Positions 42,870 to 52,169 of a stretch of DNA of 64,000 nucleotides are shown piece after piece (the first letter of the stretch is position 1; each line of letters begins with the position of its first letter). The position numbers were made by a program, and so were the translations under genes. Source of the DNA: Gluconacetobacter johannae (GTDB lineage: Bacteria; Pseudomonadota; Alphaproteobacteria; Acetobacterales; Acetobacteraceae); the NCBI RefSeq assembly GCF_014174305.1, contig NZ_JABEQH010000005.1:62001-126000 (forward strand), written 5' to 3'. The notes under the pieces were generated by a model. That model worked only from the letters and a program-made list of their open reading frames with translations. It did not search any database and had not been told where the DNA came from.

Positions 42870-45182
42870 CTAAAGTAGCTTGTCCAGCGTTATCGGCAGG
42901 TCGCGGATGCGCCGGCCCGTGGCGTTGTAGATGGCATTGGCGACCGCCGCGCCGACGCCGGTGATGCCGATTTCCCCGATGCCGTGCGCGCCGAGCGGCG
43001 CGCGGGGATCGGGGCTGTCGGTCCAGATCACGTCGATCTCGGGCACGTCCAGATGGACGGGCATGTGATATTCCGCAAGGCTGGCGTTGATGATGCGGCC
43101 CGTGCGCTCGTCAAACAGCGTCTCCTCGGTCAGCGCGAGGCCGAGCCCCATGATGATGCCGCCGCGAAACTGGCTGGCGGCGGTGCGCGGGTTGAGGATG
43201 CGGCCCGTGTCGAACGAACCCAGGAAGCGGCTCACCCGCGTTTCGCCCGTCACCGTGCTGACCCGGACCTCGCAGAACTGCGCGCCGTAGGAATGCATCG
43301 CGTATTTCTGGACCTCGAGAGGCATCGGCGCTTCGGCCTCGGCCGAGACTTCCTCGCGGTTCGCACGCGACAGGATGGACACATAGCTTTCGAAACGGTC
43401 GGGGATGGTCCTGTGACCCAGGCCGCCGTCGCGGGCCTCGACATCGCCCGCTCTCAGCCCGGCCAGCGGCGAGTCGTTGCCGACGAGCTTCAGCAGCGCG
43501 GAAACCAGCTTCTCGCTCGCGGCGGTCACCGTGGCGGCGATGGACGCCGTCTGCGACGAACCGCCCGCGATGGTGCCCGGCGGCAGCGCCGTGTCGCCAT
43601 AGGCGAAGGTGACATGGTCGATGGGCAGGCCGAGCCGGTCGGCCGTGGCCTGTACCTGCACGGTGGCGGTGCCCATGCCCATCTCGTGACTCGCCATCGC
43701 CACACAGGCGTGACCGGCACGCGTCAGCGTGATCCGCGCGGTGCCGCCGGGCATGCGGTAATAGGGATAGGTCGCGGTGGCGACGCCCATGCCGACCAGC
43801 CATTCGCCCTCGCGGCGCGCGCGCGGCGTGGGGCTGCGCGCAGACCAGCCGAACCGTTCGGCGCCCCGCGCATAGGCGTCGAGCAGATGACGCGCGGAAA
43901 AGGAATGGCCCGAGGTCGGGTCCTTCACGGGTTCGATCCGGCGCCGCAGGTCGATCGGGTCCAGCCCCATGTCGGCTGCCAGCTCGTCGATCGCGGATTC
44001 CAGCGCGAACGTGCCGACGGATTCCCCCGGCGCGCGCATGAAGGTGTTGGCGACCATATCGATGTCCGCCACCTTCTGCTCCAGTTTGAAGCTGCCGGCG
44101 GCGTAGAGGTGCCGGGCAGGGAAGCTGAACTGTTCGGGGCAGTTGTTATAGGCCGTCATCGCGGCGGTGCCGGTGTGGATCAGCGCCGAAAGCGTGCCGT
44201 CGGCCCGGGCGCCCAGCGCCACGCGCTGCCGCGTCGTGGTGCGGCCGCCGGAGACGCGGAACACGCCCTCGCGCGACAGGGCGATCCGGACCGGCCGGCC
44301 CGAAAGCCGGGATGCGGCGATGGCCAGGATCTGGTGATTCCACAGCGCCTTGCCGCCGAAGCCGCCGCCCACGAACGGGGAGAGGATGCGGACCTGCTCT
44401 TCTTTCAATCCGAAGATACCCGCGAGGGTCCAGCGCGTGCCGTTGAGCATCTGGGTCGCGTCGTGGACGACCAGCCGCCCGTCCGCCTCCCACCACACGG
44501 TCGCGGCATGGGGTTCGATCGCGGCGTGGCTGTAGCGGGGGGTATGGTAGGTCCGGTCGATCTTGTGCGCCGCTTCGGCCAATGCCGCCTCGGCGTTCCC
44601 GATTTCGATCACTGCCGGTTCGCCGAGCACGTTGTCCGGACGATGCGCGTGGGTGGCGGCATGCTCGAACGATGTGCTGGCCGTTTCCCGGGTGTATGTG
44701 ACGTGCACCAGCGTGGCGGCGTGATCCGCCTGTTCCTGGGTTTCGGCCAGGATCACCGCTACGGGTTCGCCGTTCCAGTGAATGGCGTCGTCCTGCATGA
44801 CCGGCAGGCTGCTTGCGCCCGCCGCGCGCGGATCGGACAGGAAGACGGCGGGTGGCGCCATGCGCGGCGCGTTGCGATAGGTCATGACCAGCACGACGCC
44901 GGGCGCCGTCTGCGCCGCGTCCGTATCGAGGGTCGCGATATGGCCGCGCGCGATCGTGGAAAAGACGAGCGCCGCATAGGTCATGTTTCCGGCCGGTATT
45001 TCGGCGGCAAAGGGCGCCTCGCCCCTGACCTTGCGCGGCCCATCGACGCGCGGCACGGAACTGCCGATCGCGCCGTGCCTGCCGATCAGCGGGTCGGGTG
45101 TGCCGCCGGGCAGCCAGCGTTCCGGCGCGAGGCCGATGGCGGTCTGCATGACTTTTTGGGCTGCGTCGCGGATCGTGGTCAT
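42870..45182 (-). CDS. paoC: Molybdenum aldehyde oxidoreductase, large subunit (PaoC type)
   Basis: A 770-residue catalytic subunit of a xanthine-dehydrogenase-family enzyme, similar to PaoC (YagR). The Mo-cofactor segments are FVGGGFGGKALW, MRAPGESVGTFALESAIDELA, GMGTATVQVQATADRL and the catalytic Glu in GAHGIGEIGITGVGAAVANA. It would oxidise aldehydes to acids. It forms the three-subunit set with the next two genes; each start overlaps the preceding stop by 4 nt. The subunit itself has no leader. PaoABC of E. coli is periplasmic by virtue of a Tat leader on PaoA, whereas the small subunit here lacks one, so this enzyme is probably cytoplasmic. Confidence 0.9.
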   Translation of the reverse strand: MTTIRDAAQKVMQTAIGLAPERWLPGGTPDPLIGRHGAIGSSVPRVDGPRKVRGEAPFAAEIPAGNMTYAALVFSTIARGHIATLDTDAAQTAPGVVLVMTYRNAPRMAPPAVFLSDPRAAGASSLPVMQDDAIHWNGEPVAVILAETQEQADHAATLVHVTYTRETASTSFEHAATHAHRPDNVLGEPAVIEIGNAEAALAEAAHKIDRTYHTPRYSHAAIEPHAATVWWEADGRLVVHDATQMLNGTRWTLAGIFGLKEEQVRILSPFVGGGFGGKALWNHQILAIAASRLSGRPVRIALSREGVFRVSGGRTTTRQRVALGARADGTLSALIHTGTAAMTAYNNCPEQFSFPARHLYAAGSFKLEQKVADIDMVANTFMRAPGESVGTFALESAIDELAADMGLDPIDLRRRIEPVKDPTSGHSFSARHLLDAYARGAERFGWSARSPTPRARREGEWLVGMGVATATYPYYRMPGGTARITLTRAGHACVAMASHEMGMGTATVQVQATADRLGLPIDHVTFAYGDTALPPGTIAGGSSQTASIAATVTAASEKLVSALLKLVGNDSPLAGLRAGDVEARDGGLGHRTIPDRFESYVSILSRANREEVSAEAEAPMPLEVQKYAMHSYGAQFCEVRVSTVTGETRVSRFLGSFDTGRILNPRTAASQFRGGIIMGLGLALTEETLFDERTGRIINASLAEYHMPVHLDVPEIDVIWTDSPDPRAPLGAHGIGEIGITGVGAAVANAIYNATGRRIRDLPITLDKLL

Positions 45183-46165
45183 GCGGCCTCTCCCGCCAGG
45201 TCGTTCAGCACGGCGACCATCGTCCGCCTGGCCAGTTCGACCTTGAACCCATTGTCGCGCAGGGGCGCGGCGTCCGCGAGTTCGGCCTCCGCCGCCGCGC
45301 GGAAGACTGCTTCATCCGCCGGCCTGCCGCGCAACACGGCCTCGGCGGCGAACGCCCGCCATGGCTTGTGCGCGACACCGCCCAGCGCCAGGCGTACGTC
45401 GCGGACCATGCCGTCTGCGGACCGGTCGAGTACTGCTGCAACCGACACCAGCGCGAAAGCGTAGCTGGCCCGGTCGCGCACCTTGCGATAGGTCGAGCGC
45501 ACCGCGCAGGGCAGCGGAGGCAGTTCGACTGCGGTAATCAGTTCGCCCGGTTCCAGCAGCGTCTCGACCTCGGGCCGTCCGGCGGGCAGGCGGTGCAGAT
45601 CGACCAGCGGCAAGGTGCGTGCGCCTGTCGCGTTTCCCAGGTGGACAACCGCGCCCAGGGCGGCGAGGGCCACGCACATGTCGGACGGATGGGTGGCGAC
45701 ACAGGCGGGGGAGGCGCCCAGGATCGCATGGGTGCGGTTGAAACCGTCGATCGCATCGCAGCCCGCCCCCGGCGTCCGCTTGTTGCATCGCGCGGCGTCG
45801 TCGTAGAAGTAGGGGCAGCGCGTCCGCTGGAGGATATTGCCGCCCACCGTCGCCATGTTGCGGATCTGCCCGCTGGCGCCGGAAAGAATGGCGCGCGCCA
45901 GAACGGGATAGCGTTCCCGGACCGCGCGATGCTCGGCCACGGCGGTGTTGCGGACCGCCGCCCCGATCATCAGGCCGCCATCGTCCCGCTCTTCGATCGT
46001 GCGGGAAAGACCCGTCACGTCGACGAGGCTGTCGGGCTGTTCGATCGTCTCGCGCATCAGGTCGACAAGATTGGTGCCGCCGCCAAGATATTTCGCCCCT
46101 GCGCCCATGCCCAGGCGGGTCGCGGTGGCGGCATCGCCCGCGCGGGCGTAGCTGAAGGGGGTCAT
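45179..46165 (-). CDS. paoB: Molybdenum aldehyde oxidoreductase, FAD subunit (PaoB type)
   Basis: A 328-residue FAD subunit. The flavin-binding segments are AKYLGGGTNLVDLMRE and GASGQIRNMATVGGNILQRTRC. The insert CPYFYDD..CNKRTPGAGC provides the extra 4Fe-4S cluster characteristic of PaoB (YagS). It passes electrons from the 2Fe-2S subunit to FAD. It overlaps both neighbours by 4 nt. Confidence 0.92.
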   Translation of the reverse strand: MTPFSYARAGDAATATRLGMGAGAKYLGGGTNLVDLMRETIEQPDSLVDVTGLSRTIEERDDGGLMIGAAVRNTAVAEHRAVRERYPVLARAILSGASGQIRNMATVGGNILQRTRCPYFYDDAARCNKRTPGAGCDAIDGFNRTHAILGASPACVATHPSDMCVALAALGAVVHLGNATGARTLPLVDLHRLPAGRPEVETLLEPGELITAVELPPLPCAVRSTYRKVRDRASYAFALVSVAAVLDRSADGMVRDVRLALGGVAHKPWRAFAAEAVLRGRPADEAVFRAAAEAELADAAPLRDNGFKVELARRTMVAVLNDLAGEAA

Positions 46166-46671
46166 TCCGCCGCCTCCGCCGTGTAGATTTCGGTAATCGC
46201 GTCGATGATGCCGTTATGCGCGCCGCAGCGGCACAGATTACCGCTCATCCGCTCGCGCAGTTCGTCGCGGCTGGGTGAAATCGTTCCGGCGGCAAGGTCG
46301 GCGGTGACGGCGCTGGGCACCCCGCGCGCGATTTCAGCCGCCATCCCGATCGCCGAACAGAGCTGTCCCGGCGTGCAATAGCCGCACTGGAAGCCGTCAT
46401 GGTCGATGAAGGCCTGTTGCAACGGATGGAGCGCGCCGCCGTGGGCCAGTCCTTCCACCGTGCTGATGGAGCGGCCCTCATACTGCACGGCCAGCGCCAT
46501 GCAGGACAGGATGCGCTCGCCATCGGCCAGCACGGTGCAGGCGCCGCAGGCCCCCTGGTCGCAGCCCTTCTTGGTGCCATGGAGTTCGAGGTGCTCGCGC
46601 AGCAGGTCCAGCAGCGAGGTGCGCGGATCCAGTGCGACCTCCGTGCCCTGTCCGTTGATGGTGATGAGCAT
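46162..46671 (-). CDS. paoA: Molybdenum aldehyde oxidoreductase, 2Fe-2S subunit (PaoA type)
   Basis: A 169-residue small subunit with two 2Fe-2S clusters. The plant-type cluster is in KGCDQGACGACTVLADGERILSC, and the second has CGYCTPGQLCSA and CRCG. It starts MLITINGQGTEV with no twin-arginine leader, unlike E. coli PaoA. First gene of the minus-strand operon, with 173 bp to the divergent PoxB-like gene, where promoters for both should lie. The gap also contains a short direct repeat, CTGAATTG twice, near 46810. Confidence 0.92.
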   Translation of the reverse strand: MLITINGQGTEVALDPRTSLLDLLREHLELHGTKKGCDQGACGACTVLADGERILSCMALAVQYEGRSISTVEGLAHGGALHPLQQAFIDHDGFQCGYCTPGQLCSAIGMAAEIARGVPSAVTADLAAGTISPSRDELRERMSGNLCRCGAHNGIIDAITEIYTAEAAE

Positions 46672-46844
46672 GATGCCTCCATCCGGAAAGCTGCCGCGAT
46701 TTTAAAGGGCCGTGGCTGCTCCGGCCATCTGAATCGATGTCACGATCGCGCGTCGTCGCAGGGGGCCTGGCCTGGGAACGCCTGGCGGTCCCCTTCGTAT
46801 AGGGGTCACGCTGAATTGCTGAATTGCGGAATGGGAGATCGACC

Positions 46845-48629
46845 ATGAACGTCAGCGAATTCGTCTGGCATCGTCTCCACGAATGGGGTCTGAGGCGCGT
46901 CTACGGTTACCCCGGCGACGGTGTCGGCGGTCTGGATGTCGCCCTTCAGAAGGCGCTGAAGACGGGGACCGAATATGTGCAGGTGCGTCATGAGGAAATG
47001 GCGGCCTTCATGGCCGCCGCCCATGCCAAATTCACCGGCGAGGTCGGATTATGCTATGCCACGTCGGGACCGGGCGCGATCCATCTGCTGAATGGCCTGT
47101 ATGATGCAAAGCTGGATCATGTGGGTGTCGTCGCCATTGTCGGGCAACAGGCGCGTTCGGCCCTCGGCGCCCGGTATCAGCAGGAAGTCGACCTGCAGTT
47201 CCTGTTCAAGGACGTCGCCTCCGACTTCGTCGCCACGGCCTCGGTGCCCTCCCAGGTCCGGCATCTGATCGACCGGGCGGTCCGGATCGCGGCGGCCCGG
47301 CGGGCACCCACCTGTGTGATTATTCCGAACGACCTTCAGGAACTGCCCTATACCGACCCCCCGATGGCGCATGGCCATACCCATACCGGCATCGGCTATC
47401 CCACTGAAAGCAAGGTGCCGGACGGCGAGGGGCTGCGACGGGCCGCCGGCGTGCTGAATGCGGGCAAGCGGGTCGCCATCCTGGCCGGCGCCGGCGCGCT
47501 GAACGCGACGGACGAACTTCTGGCTGTCGCCGACAGGCTGGGCGCCGGCATCGCCAAGGCGCTGCTGGGCAAGGCCGCCGTGCCCGATGACCTGCCCTTC
47601 GTCACCGGTTCGATCGGGCTGCTGGGCACCGAACCGTCGTGGGACATGATGAAGCAGTGCGACACGCTGCTGATGGTGGGCTCGTGTTTTCCCTATAGCG
47701 AATTCCTGCCTGCCCCAGGGACTGCGCGCGGCGTGCAGATCGACATCAACGGCGCCAACCTGTCGCTGCGCTATCCGATGGAGGTCAGTCTGGTCGGGGA
47801 GTCCATGGAAACCCTCCGCGCGCTGCTGCCGTTGCTGGCCCACAAGGACGACAGATCATGGCGCACGAAAATCGAAATGAATGTCGCGTCATGGTGGAAG
47901 ACGCTTGAAGCACGCGCCATGCAGGCGGCGCGGCCGCTCAATCCCCAGCGCGTTTTCTGGGAACTGTCCTCTCGCCTGCCGGACCATGCGATCGTGACCT
48001 GCGATTCAGGCTCGGTCGCCAACTGGTACGCGCGCGATCTCAGGATGCGGCGGGGCATGAAAGGGTCGCTGTCCGGGGGACTTGCCTCGATGGGCGCGGG
48101 CACGCCCTACGCGGTGGCCGCGAAGATGGCCTATCCGGATCGGACGGTGATTGCGTGCATGGGCGACGGGGCCATGCAGATGAACGGCCTGAATGAGATG
48201 ATTACCATTTCCAAATACTGGAGACAGTGGGAAAATCCGCGCCTGATCGTCCTGGTCCTGAACAATCAGGATCTCAGTCAGGTCACGTGGGAAGAGCGTA
48301 TACAGGGGGGTGCAGGCAAGACCGAGGCAACCCAGAGCATTCCGGATTTTCCATACCATAAATATGCGGAGCTGATCGGCCTGAGAGGCATCCATGTGGA
48401 TGACCCGGCGAAGATCGGCGCCGCGTGGGATGCGGCCTTGTCGGCCGACCGGCCGGTGATCCTGGAAGCCCGGACGGACCCCAACGTGCCTCCTCTGCCG
48501 CCGCATATCACGCTGCAGCAGGCGAAGGCCTTTCTGTCCATGCTGCCCGAGGAACCAGAGCGGGGCAGCGTGCTGAAAAACACCGCCCGCCAGATCATGG
48601 CCTCCCTGCTGCCTGCCAGAAAAGACTGA
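46845..48629 (+). CDS. PoxB-like thiamine pyrophosphate-dependent enzyme
   Basis: A 594-residue TPP enzyme of the pyruvate oxidase / acetolactate synthase group. It has the catalytic Glu in VRHEEMAAFMA, the central domain (KRVAILAGAGALNATDELL), and the TPP-binding motif GDGAMQMNGLNEM (Gly440-Asp441) to VLNN. The closest group is annotated as thiamine pyrophosphate-requiring or pyruvate dehydrogenase (quinone) proteins; a C-terminal membrane-binding helix is not obvious, so membrane quinone reduction is not certain. It probably decarboxylates pyruvate or another 2-oxo acid. ATG 46845 is preceded by a GGGAG-like run. Confidence 0.85.
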   Translation: MNVSEFVWHRLHEWGLRRVYGYPGDGVGGLDVALQKALKTGTEYVQVRHEEMAAFMAAAHAKFTGEVGLCYATSGPGAIHLLNGLYDAKLDHVGVVAIVGQQARSALGARYQQEVDLQFLFKDVASDFVATASVPSQVRHLIDRAVRIAAARRAPTCVIIPNDLQELPYTDPPMAHGHTHTGIGYPTESKVPDGEGLRRAAGVLNAGKRVAILAGAGALNATDELLAVADRLGAGIAKALLGKAAVPDDLPFVTGSIGLLGTEPSWDMMKQCDTLLMVGSCFPYSEFLPAPGTARGVQIDINGANLSLRYPMEVSLVGESMETLRALLPLLAHKDDRSWRTKIEMNVASWWKTLEARAMQAARPLNPQRVFWELSSRLPDHAIVTCDSGSVANWYARDLRMRRGMKGSLSGGLASMGAGTPYAVAAKMAYPDRTVIACMGDGAMQMNGLNEMITISKYWRQWENPRLIVLVLNNQDLSQVTWEERIQGGAGKTEATQSIPDFPYHKYAELIGLRGIHVDDPAKIGAAWDAALSADRPVILEARTDPNVPPLPPHITLQQAKAFLSMLPEEPERGSVLKNTARQIMASLLPARKD

Positions 48630-48639
48630 CAGGGCGGCG

Positions 48640-49608
48640 TCACGATCCGAAACGGCGACGAGATTGTCGCCTCCGTTGCGCCGAAATGCTGCGCGACCGC
48701 CGCGCGGCCATCGGCCAGAGAAACCACAGGCCTGGTAGCACCACCGCCGTGGCTGCCGCCGCCGCCACGCCGGCACTGCGGGCGTTGGCGATGCGCGCCG
48801 CCACCACGTAGCTGTCCCCCGCCAGGCCGAGGGCCAGGGGCAACAGCGCCAAGGTCGTGAGGCCACCGCCGACGCGCAGGAACCGTTCGCTGTCCTCGCC
48901 CGCCCAGACGATGCGATGGAGTGCCGCCGGCGTGATGAGCAGGATCACGGCCATCGCCACGCAGAACAGCGCCCCGCCGTGCGCCAGACGCGACAGGGCG
49001 GGCAGCTTCTCGAACGCGGCGGTCAGAACCATCGCGAGCTGGAACCCCAGCAGCGCCTGCGCGCCCGGCAGGATTACGCGTGCTTCCGTCAGCATCTGTT
49101 CGACCCGCGCGTGCAGCGGTGCGACCGCGCGCCGGTCCTGCTGCGCGCGTGCCTTGTGACGCTCGGCGGCGCCGGTATGCTGCTTCATTATCATGCCCGC
49201 CCCGTACCAACCGGCCAGGGCCAGCGCGGTCAGGCCCGCGCCGGCCGCCCCGCCCGCCCAGATGTCGCCACCCAGCATATGTTCCGTGGCGATCGCCATA
49301 TCGAGGCCGAAGGCGGCGGCGAACGGCAACAGCGCCGCGGCGGCCAGACGACCGATCAGGATGTGGATGCGCCCTGTGCTGCGCCCCCGCTCCGCGATGC
49401 GATGATAGGCCGACGGCGCGATCAGCAAGCCGATGGTGAGCAGCATCAGGCCCAGGGCCATGGCCGCCATGACGCGCGCATGCCGGGGCAGGGTGTCGAA
49501 CCGGTCCTGAAAGGTGGCCTGGTACTGAAAGCCGAGCAGGATCTGCGCCCCCAGGATCAGGGTGCGCGACTCATCCAGCGCCGTCTTTACCCGGTCATGC
49601 CATGCCAT
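48640..49608 (-). CDS. DUF6328 family membrane protein, duplicated halves
   Basis: A 322-residue membrane protein made of two similar halves. The first has DESRTLILGAQILLGFQYQATF...LPRHARVMAAMALGLML, the second TEARVILPGAQALLGFQLAMVL...LPALSRLAHGGALFCVAM. Each half has about three to four helices and matches the DUF6328 type, whose function is unknown. I choose ATG 49608 as the start because the first repeat begins there; the frame is open for another 75 codons without a ribosome site. It ends in an Arg-rich tail. It converges on the PoxB-like gene 10 bp away and is divergent from transketolase. Confidence 0.75.
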   Translation of the reverse strand: MAWHDRVKTALDESRTLILGAQILLGFQYQATFQDRFDTLPRHARVMAAMALGLMLLTIGLLIAPSAYHRIAERGRSTGRIHILIGRLAAAALLPFAAAFGLDMAIATEHMLGGDIWAGGAAGAGLTALALAGWYGAGMIMKQHTGAAERHKARAQQDRRAVAPLHARVEQMLTEARVILPGAQALLGFQLAMVLTAAFEKLPALSRLAHGGALFCVAMAVILLITPAALHRIVWAGEDSERFLRVGGGLTTLALLPLALGLAGDSYVVAARIANARSAGVAAAAATAVVLPGLWFLWPMAARRSRSISAQRRRQSRRRFGS

Positions 49609-49835
49609 TTCCGATCCTCGGCGGCTCTGTCGGGAACAGCCGTGCGGCCCGCCGGTTCCCTCGTCCGACCAGCCCCCCTCCGTTAGTGCGCCAAGGGGGT
49701 ATGGCTGCCGTGGTCCTGCCAAAAGCGGAGTGGCGCGGGAACCGATGGGGCGCCACGCCGTTGAATTCGTCCCCGGCGGGATCCGCCGGGCGGCTTCCTC
49801 ATTGAAGGCCCTGAAGGGAATGAGGAAAAACACCG

Positions 49836-49853
49836 ATATTATAACAATAATAT
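49836..49853. promoter_or_regulatory. AT-rich inverted repeat, possible operator
   Basis: ATATTAT-aaca-ATAATAT is a perfect 7-bp inverted repeat in an unusually AT-rich patch in front of the transketolase gene (about 100 nt upstream). It also lies on the divergent side of the DUF6328 gene. It could bind a regulator or sit in a promoter. Confidence 0.4.
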
Positions 49854-49955
49854 AAAATCACCTGGGGGGATCGATCATGACTGATCGTATCTGCATCCAG
49901 CGCGCGTGCCCCTCCAATGCCGGCGGACAGCGGACGTAAGGCACACAGGAGACAC

Positions 49956-51950
49956 ATGATGCTGACAGTCGAGCAGGCCGTGCAGGCCAAGGCCATCGAG
50001 TTGGGAAAACTGTCCATTCGCGCCACCACCGCGGCAAAGGCCGGGCACCCGACGACGGCATTGTCGCTGACCCATCTGGTGACGGAGTTGCTGTATCGCG
50101 TGATGAGATGGGACCCCGCGCACCCGCGGGCACCGGGGTCCGATCGCCTCGTGTTGTCGGAAGGTCATGCGGTGCCGATCATCTATGCGGCATGTGCCGA
50201 TCTTGGCGTGACCATCACGCCCCACGGGCAGGCCCGCCCGATGACGCATGACGATCTCATGGCGTTGCGTGACATTGAGAGTCCCGTTGACGGACATCCC
50301 AATCCCGAGGTGGGGTTTCCGTTCTTCGACGCGGCCACGGGGTCTCTGGGGCAGGGGCTGTCCGTCGCGGCCGGGCTGGCTGCCGCGGCGCGGCTGGATG
50401 GGATCGACAAAACGATCTACTGCATTGTCGGCGATGGAGAATCGCGTGAAGGACAGATCTGGGAAGCGATGGATTTCATCGCGGACCATGAACTGACCAA
50501 TGTCGTCGCGATCTTCAACTGCAATACCCTGGCGCAAAGCGACTACGTCTCGCCCGCGCAGGACTGGGTGCATTTGCAGCATAAGGCCGAGGCGTTCGGC
50601 TGGACCGCGCTTGAGACCGACGGACACGACCCGGCGAAGATCGACCATGTTCTGCGTAACCGGACGGCCCTTGCGAAGGGCAAGCCGCTCTGCATCGTCG
50701 CCCGCACCGTGAAGGGGTGGGGTGTGCCCGACCTGGGGGGGATGGGCCATCACGGGACGGCTGTAAAACAGGAACAGCTTGAGGCTGTCCTGGCGACCCT
50801 CGACAGGCTTGGACGGGAATTCGGGGTAGAGGGCGCCGACCCGGAAGATATCGAAAAATTGCTTCAGATCACGCCACCGCCGGAAACGCCGCCCTTGCAG
50901 GTGAATGTCTCGACGCCGGCATCCCTGAGTGCGGTCGCGCATGAGAATGCGACGATTGCCTCGGCCCTGCGCGACAAGAAGATGATGTCGCCCCGTCGCG
51001 CCTATGGAACGGCCCTCAAGATGCTGGGGGCCGCCAATCCACACATCGTTGCGCTGGATGCGGACGTCAAGAATTCGACCTATGCCCAGGACTTTGCCGC
51101 CGCATTTCCCGATCGCTATTTCGAGGCGCGGATTGCCGAGCAGAATATGGTGTCGGCGGCGGCGGGCCTGGCGAGCGGCGGAAAGATTCCATTTGTCAGC
51201 ACATTCGGCCGTTTTCTGGAGCGTGCCTTCGACCAGATTGAAATGGCGATCATCGGTGGGGCGAACCTGAAGCTGGTCGGTACTCATATCGGTGTGACGC
51301 TGGCCTCGGACGGCCCCAGCCAGATGGGACTGGCGGACGTCGCATTCATGCGCGCCTTCGCTCACGTTCGAGACAGCCATGGCAATCCGGCGATGACGAT
51401 CCTGACCCCGAGCGATGGGGTCAGCGCCTATGGCCTCGTCCTGGCCATGGCCGAAACCTCGGGCGCCTGCTATCTGCGCGCCGTCCGGTCGGACTTGCCG
51501 GTCCTTTATCCCGAAGGGGAGAATTTTCCCCTTGGCGCGCATAAAATCGTGCGGCGTGCTCAACATGAAGGGGCCGGTTGCCGGCTCGTGTTCGTGGCGT
51601 CCGGGTACCTGGTGCATAGCTGCCTGAAGGCGGCCAAGATCCTGGAAGATGACGGTGTCGATGCAGCGGTGGTGGATGCCTATTCACTGCCGGCGAACGT
51701 GCCGGCCATCCTGGCGCTGGCCGGAGACAAGGGCTGCATCATTGCCGTAGAGGACAATTATGTCGGTGGACTAAGCAGCGAACTGGCGGAAACCGCGGCC
51801 ACGATAAAGGCCGCCCCGGCAATCTATTCGCTGACCGTCGAAAGGATTCCGAAGAGCGGCCGGTCCGCTGACGACGTCCTGCACTATGTCGGCATTGGGG
51901 TTGACGATATTGTCGAGACGGCAAGGCACCGCATACAGCCGGCGGTGTGA
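49956..51950 (+). CDS. tkt: Transketolase
   Basis: A 664-residue transketolase of the single-chain type, which moves two-carbon units between sugar phosphates in the pentose phosphate pathway. The TPP motif is GDGESREGQIWEAMDFIADHEL near residue 155, and the catalytic Glu lies in ARIAEQNMVSAAAGLASGG. Substrate-phosphate residues are likely in the RPMTHDDLMALRD region. ATG 49956 follows CAGGAG with a 5-nt gap. It is one base pair set apart from the sugar-acid MFS gene by a 220-bp AT-rich gap. The C-terminal domain is complete. A link with hexuronate or pentose use is plausible. Confidence 0.9.
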   Translation: MMLTVEQAVQAKAIELGKLSIRATTAAKAGHPTTALSLTHLVTELLYRVMRWDPAHPRAPGSDRLVLSEGHAVPIIYAACADLGVTITPHGQARPMTHDDLMALRDIESPVDGHPNPEVGFPFFDAATGSLGQGLSVAAGLAAAARLDGIDKTIYCIVGDGESREGQIWEAMDFIADHELTNVVAIFNCNTLAQSDYVSPAQDWVHLQHKAEAFGWTALETDGHDPAKIDHVLRNRTALAKGKPLCIVARTVKGWGVPDLGGMGHHGTAVKQEQLEAVLATLDRLGREFGVEGADPEDIEKLLQITPPPETPPLQVNVSTPASLSAVAHENATIASALRDKKMMSPRRAYGTALKMLGAANPHIVALDADVKNSTYAQDFAAAFPDRYFEARIAEQNMVSAAAGLASGGKIPFVSTFGRFLERAFDQIEMAIIGGANLKLVGTHIGVTLASDGPSQMGLADVAFMRAFAHVRDSHGNPAMTILTPSDGVSAYGLVLAMAETSGACYLRAVRSDLPVLYPEGENFPLGAHKIVRRAQHEGAGCRLVFVASGYLVHSCLKAAKILEDDGVDAAVVDAYSLPANVPAILALAGDKGCIIAVEDNYVGGLSSELAETAATIKAAPAIYSLTVERIPKSGRSADDVLHYVGIGVDDIVETARHRIQPAV

Positions 51951-52169
51951 GCTCGTTCTACGGCCATCGCCTGACCCGCGCTGTCCCGGAAACGGGTATG
52001 CCTGCCATGTGCCCTGTTTTAAAAAAAGTTTCCTGTTCAGCAAAGAGAATAAAAAAAATATTTCCATGCTCCGGACGTGTTTTCGAGGTGACATGGGGGT
52101 GAATGTCTGGTTGTGTCCTTTTTCAATATCGTTGCGTCTCCCCAAAAACAAAAAAAATCGGAGGGCGTT

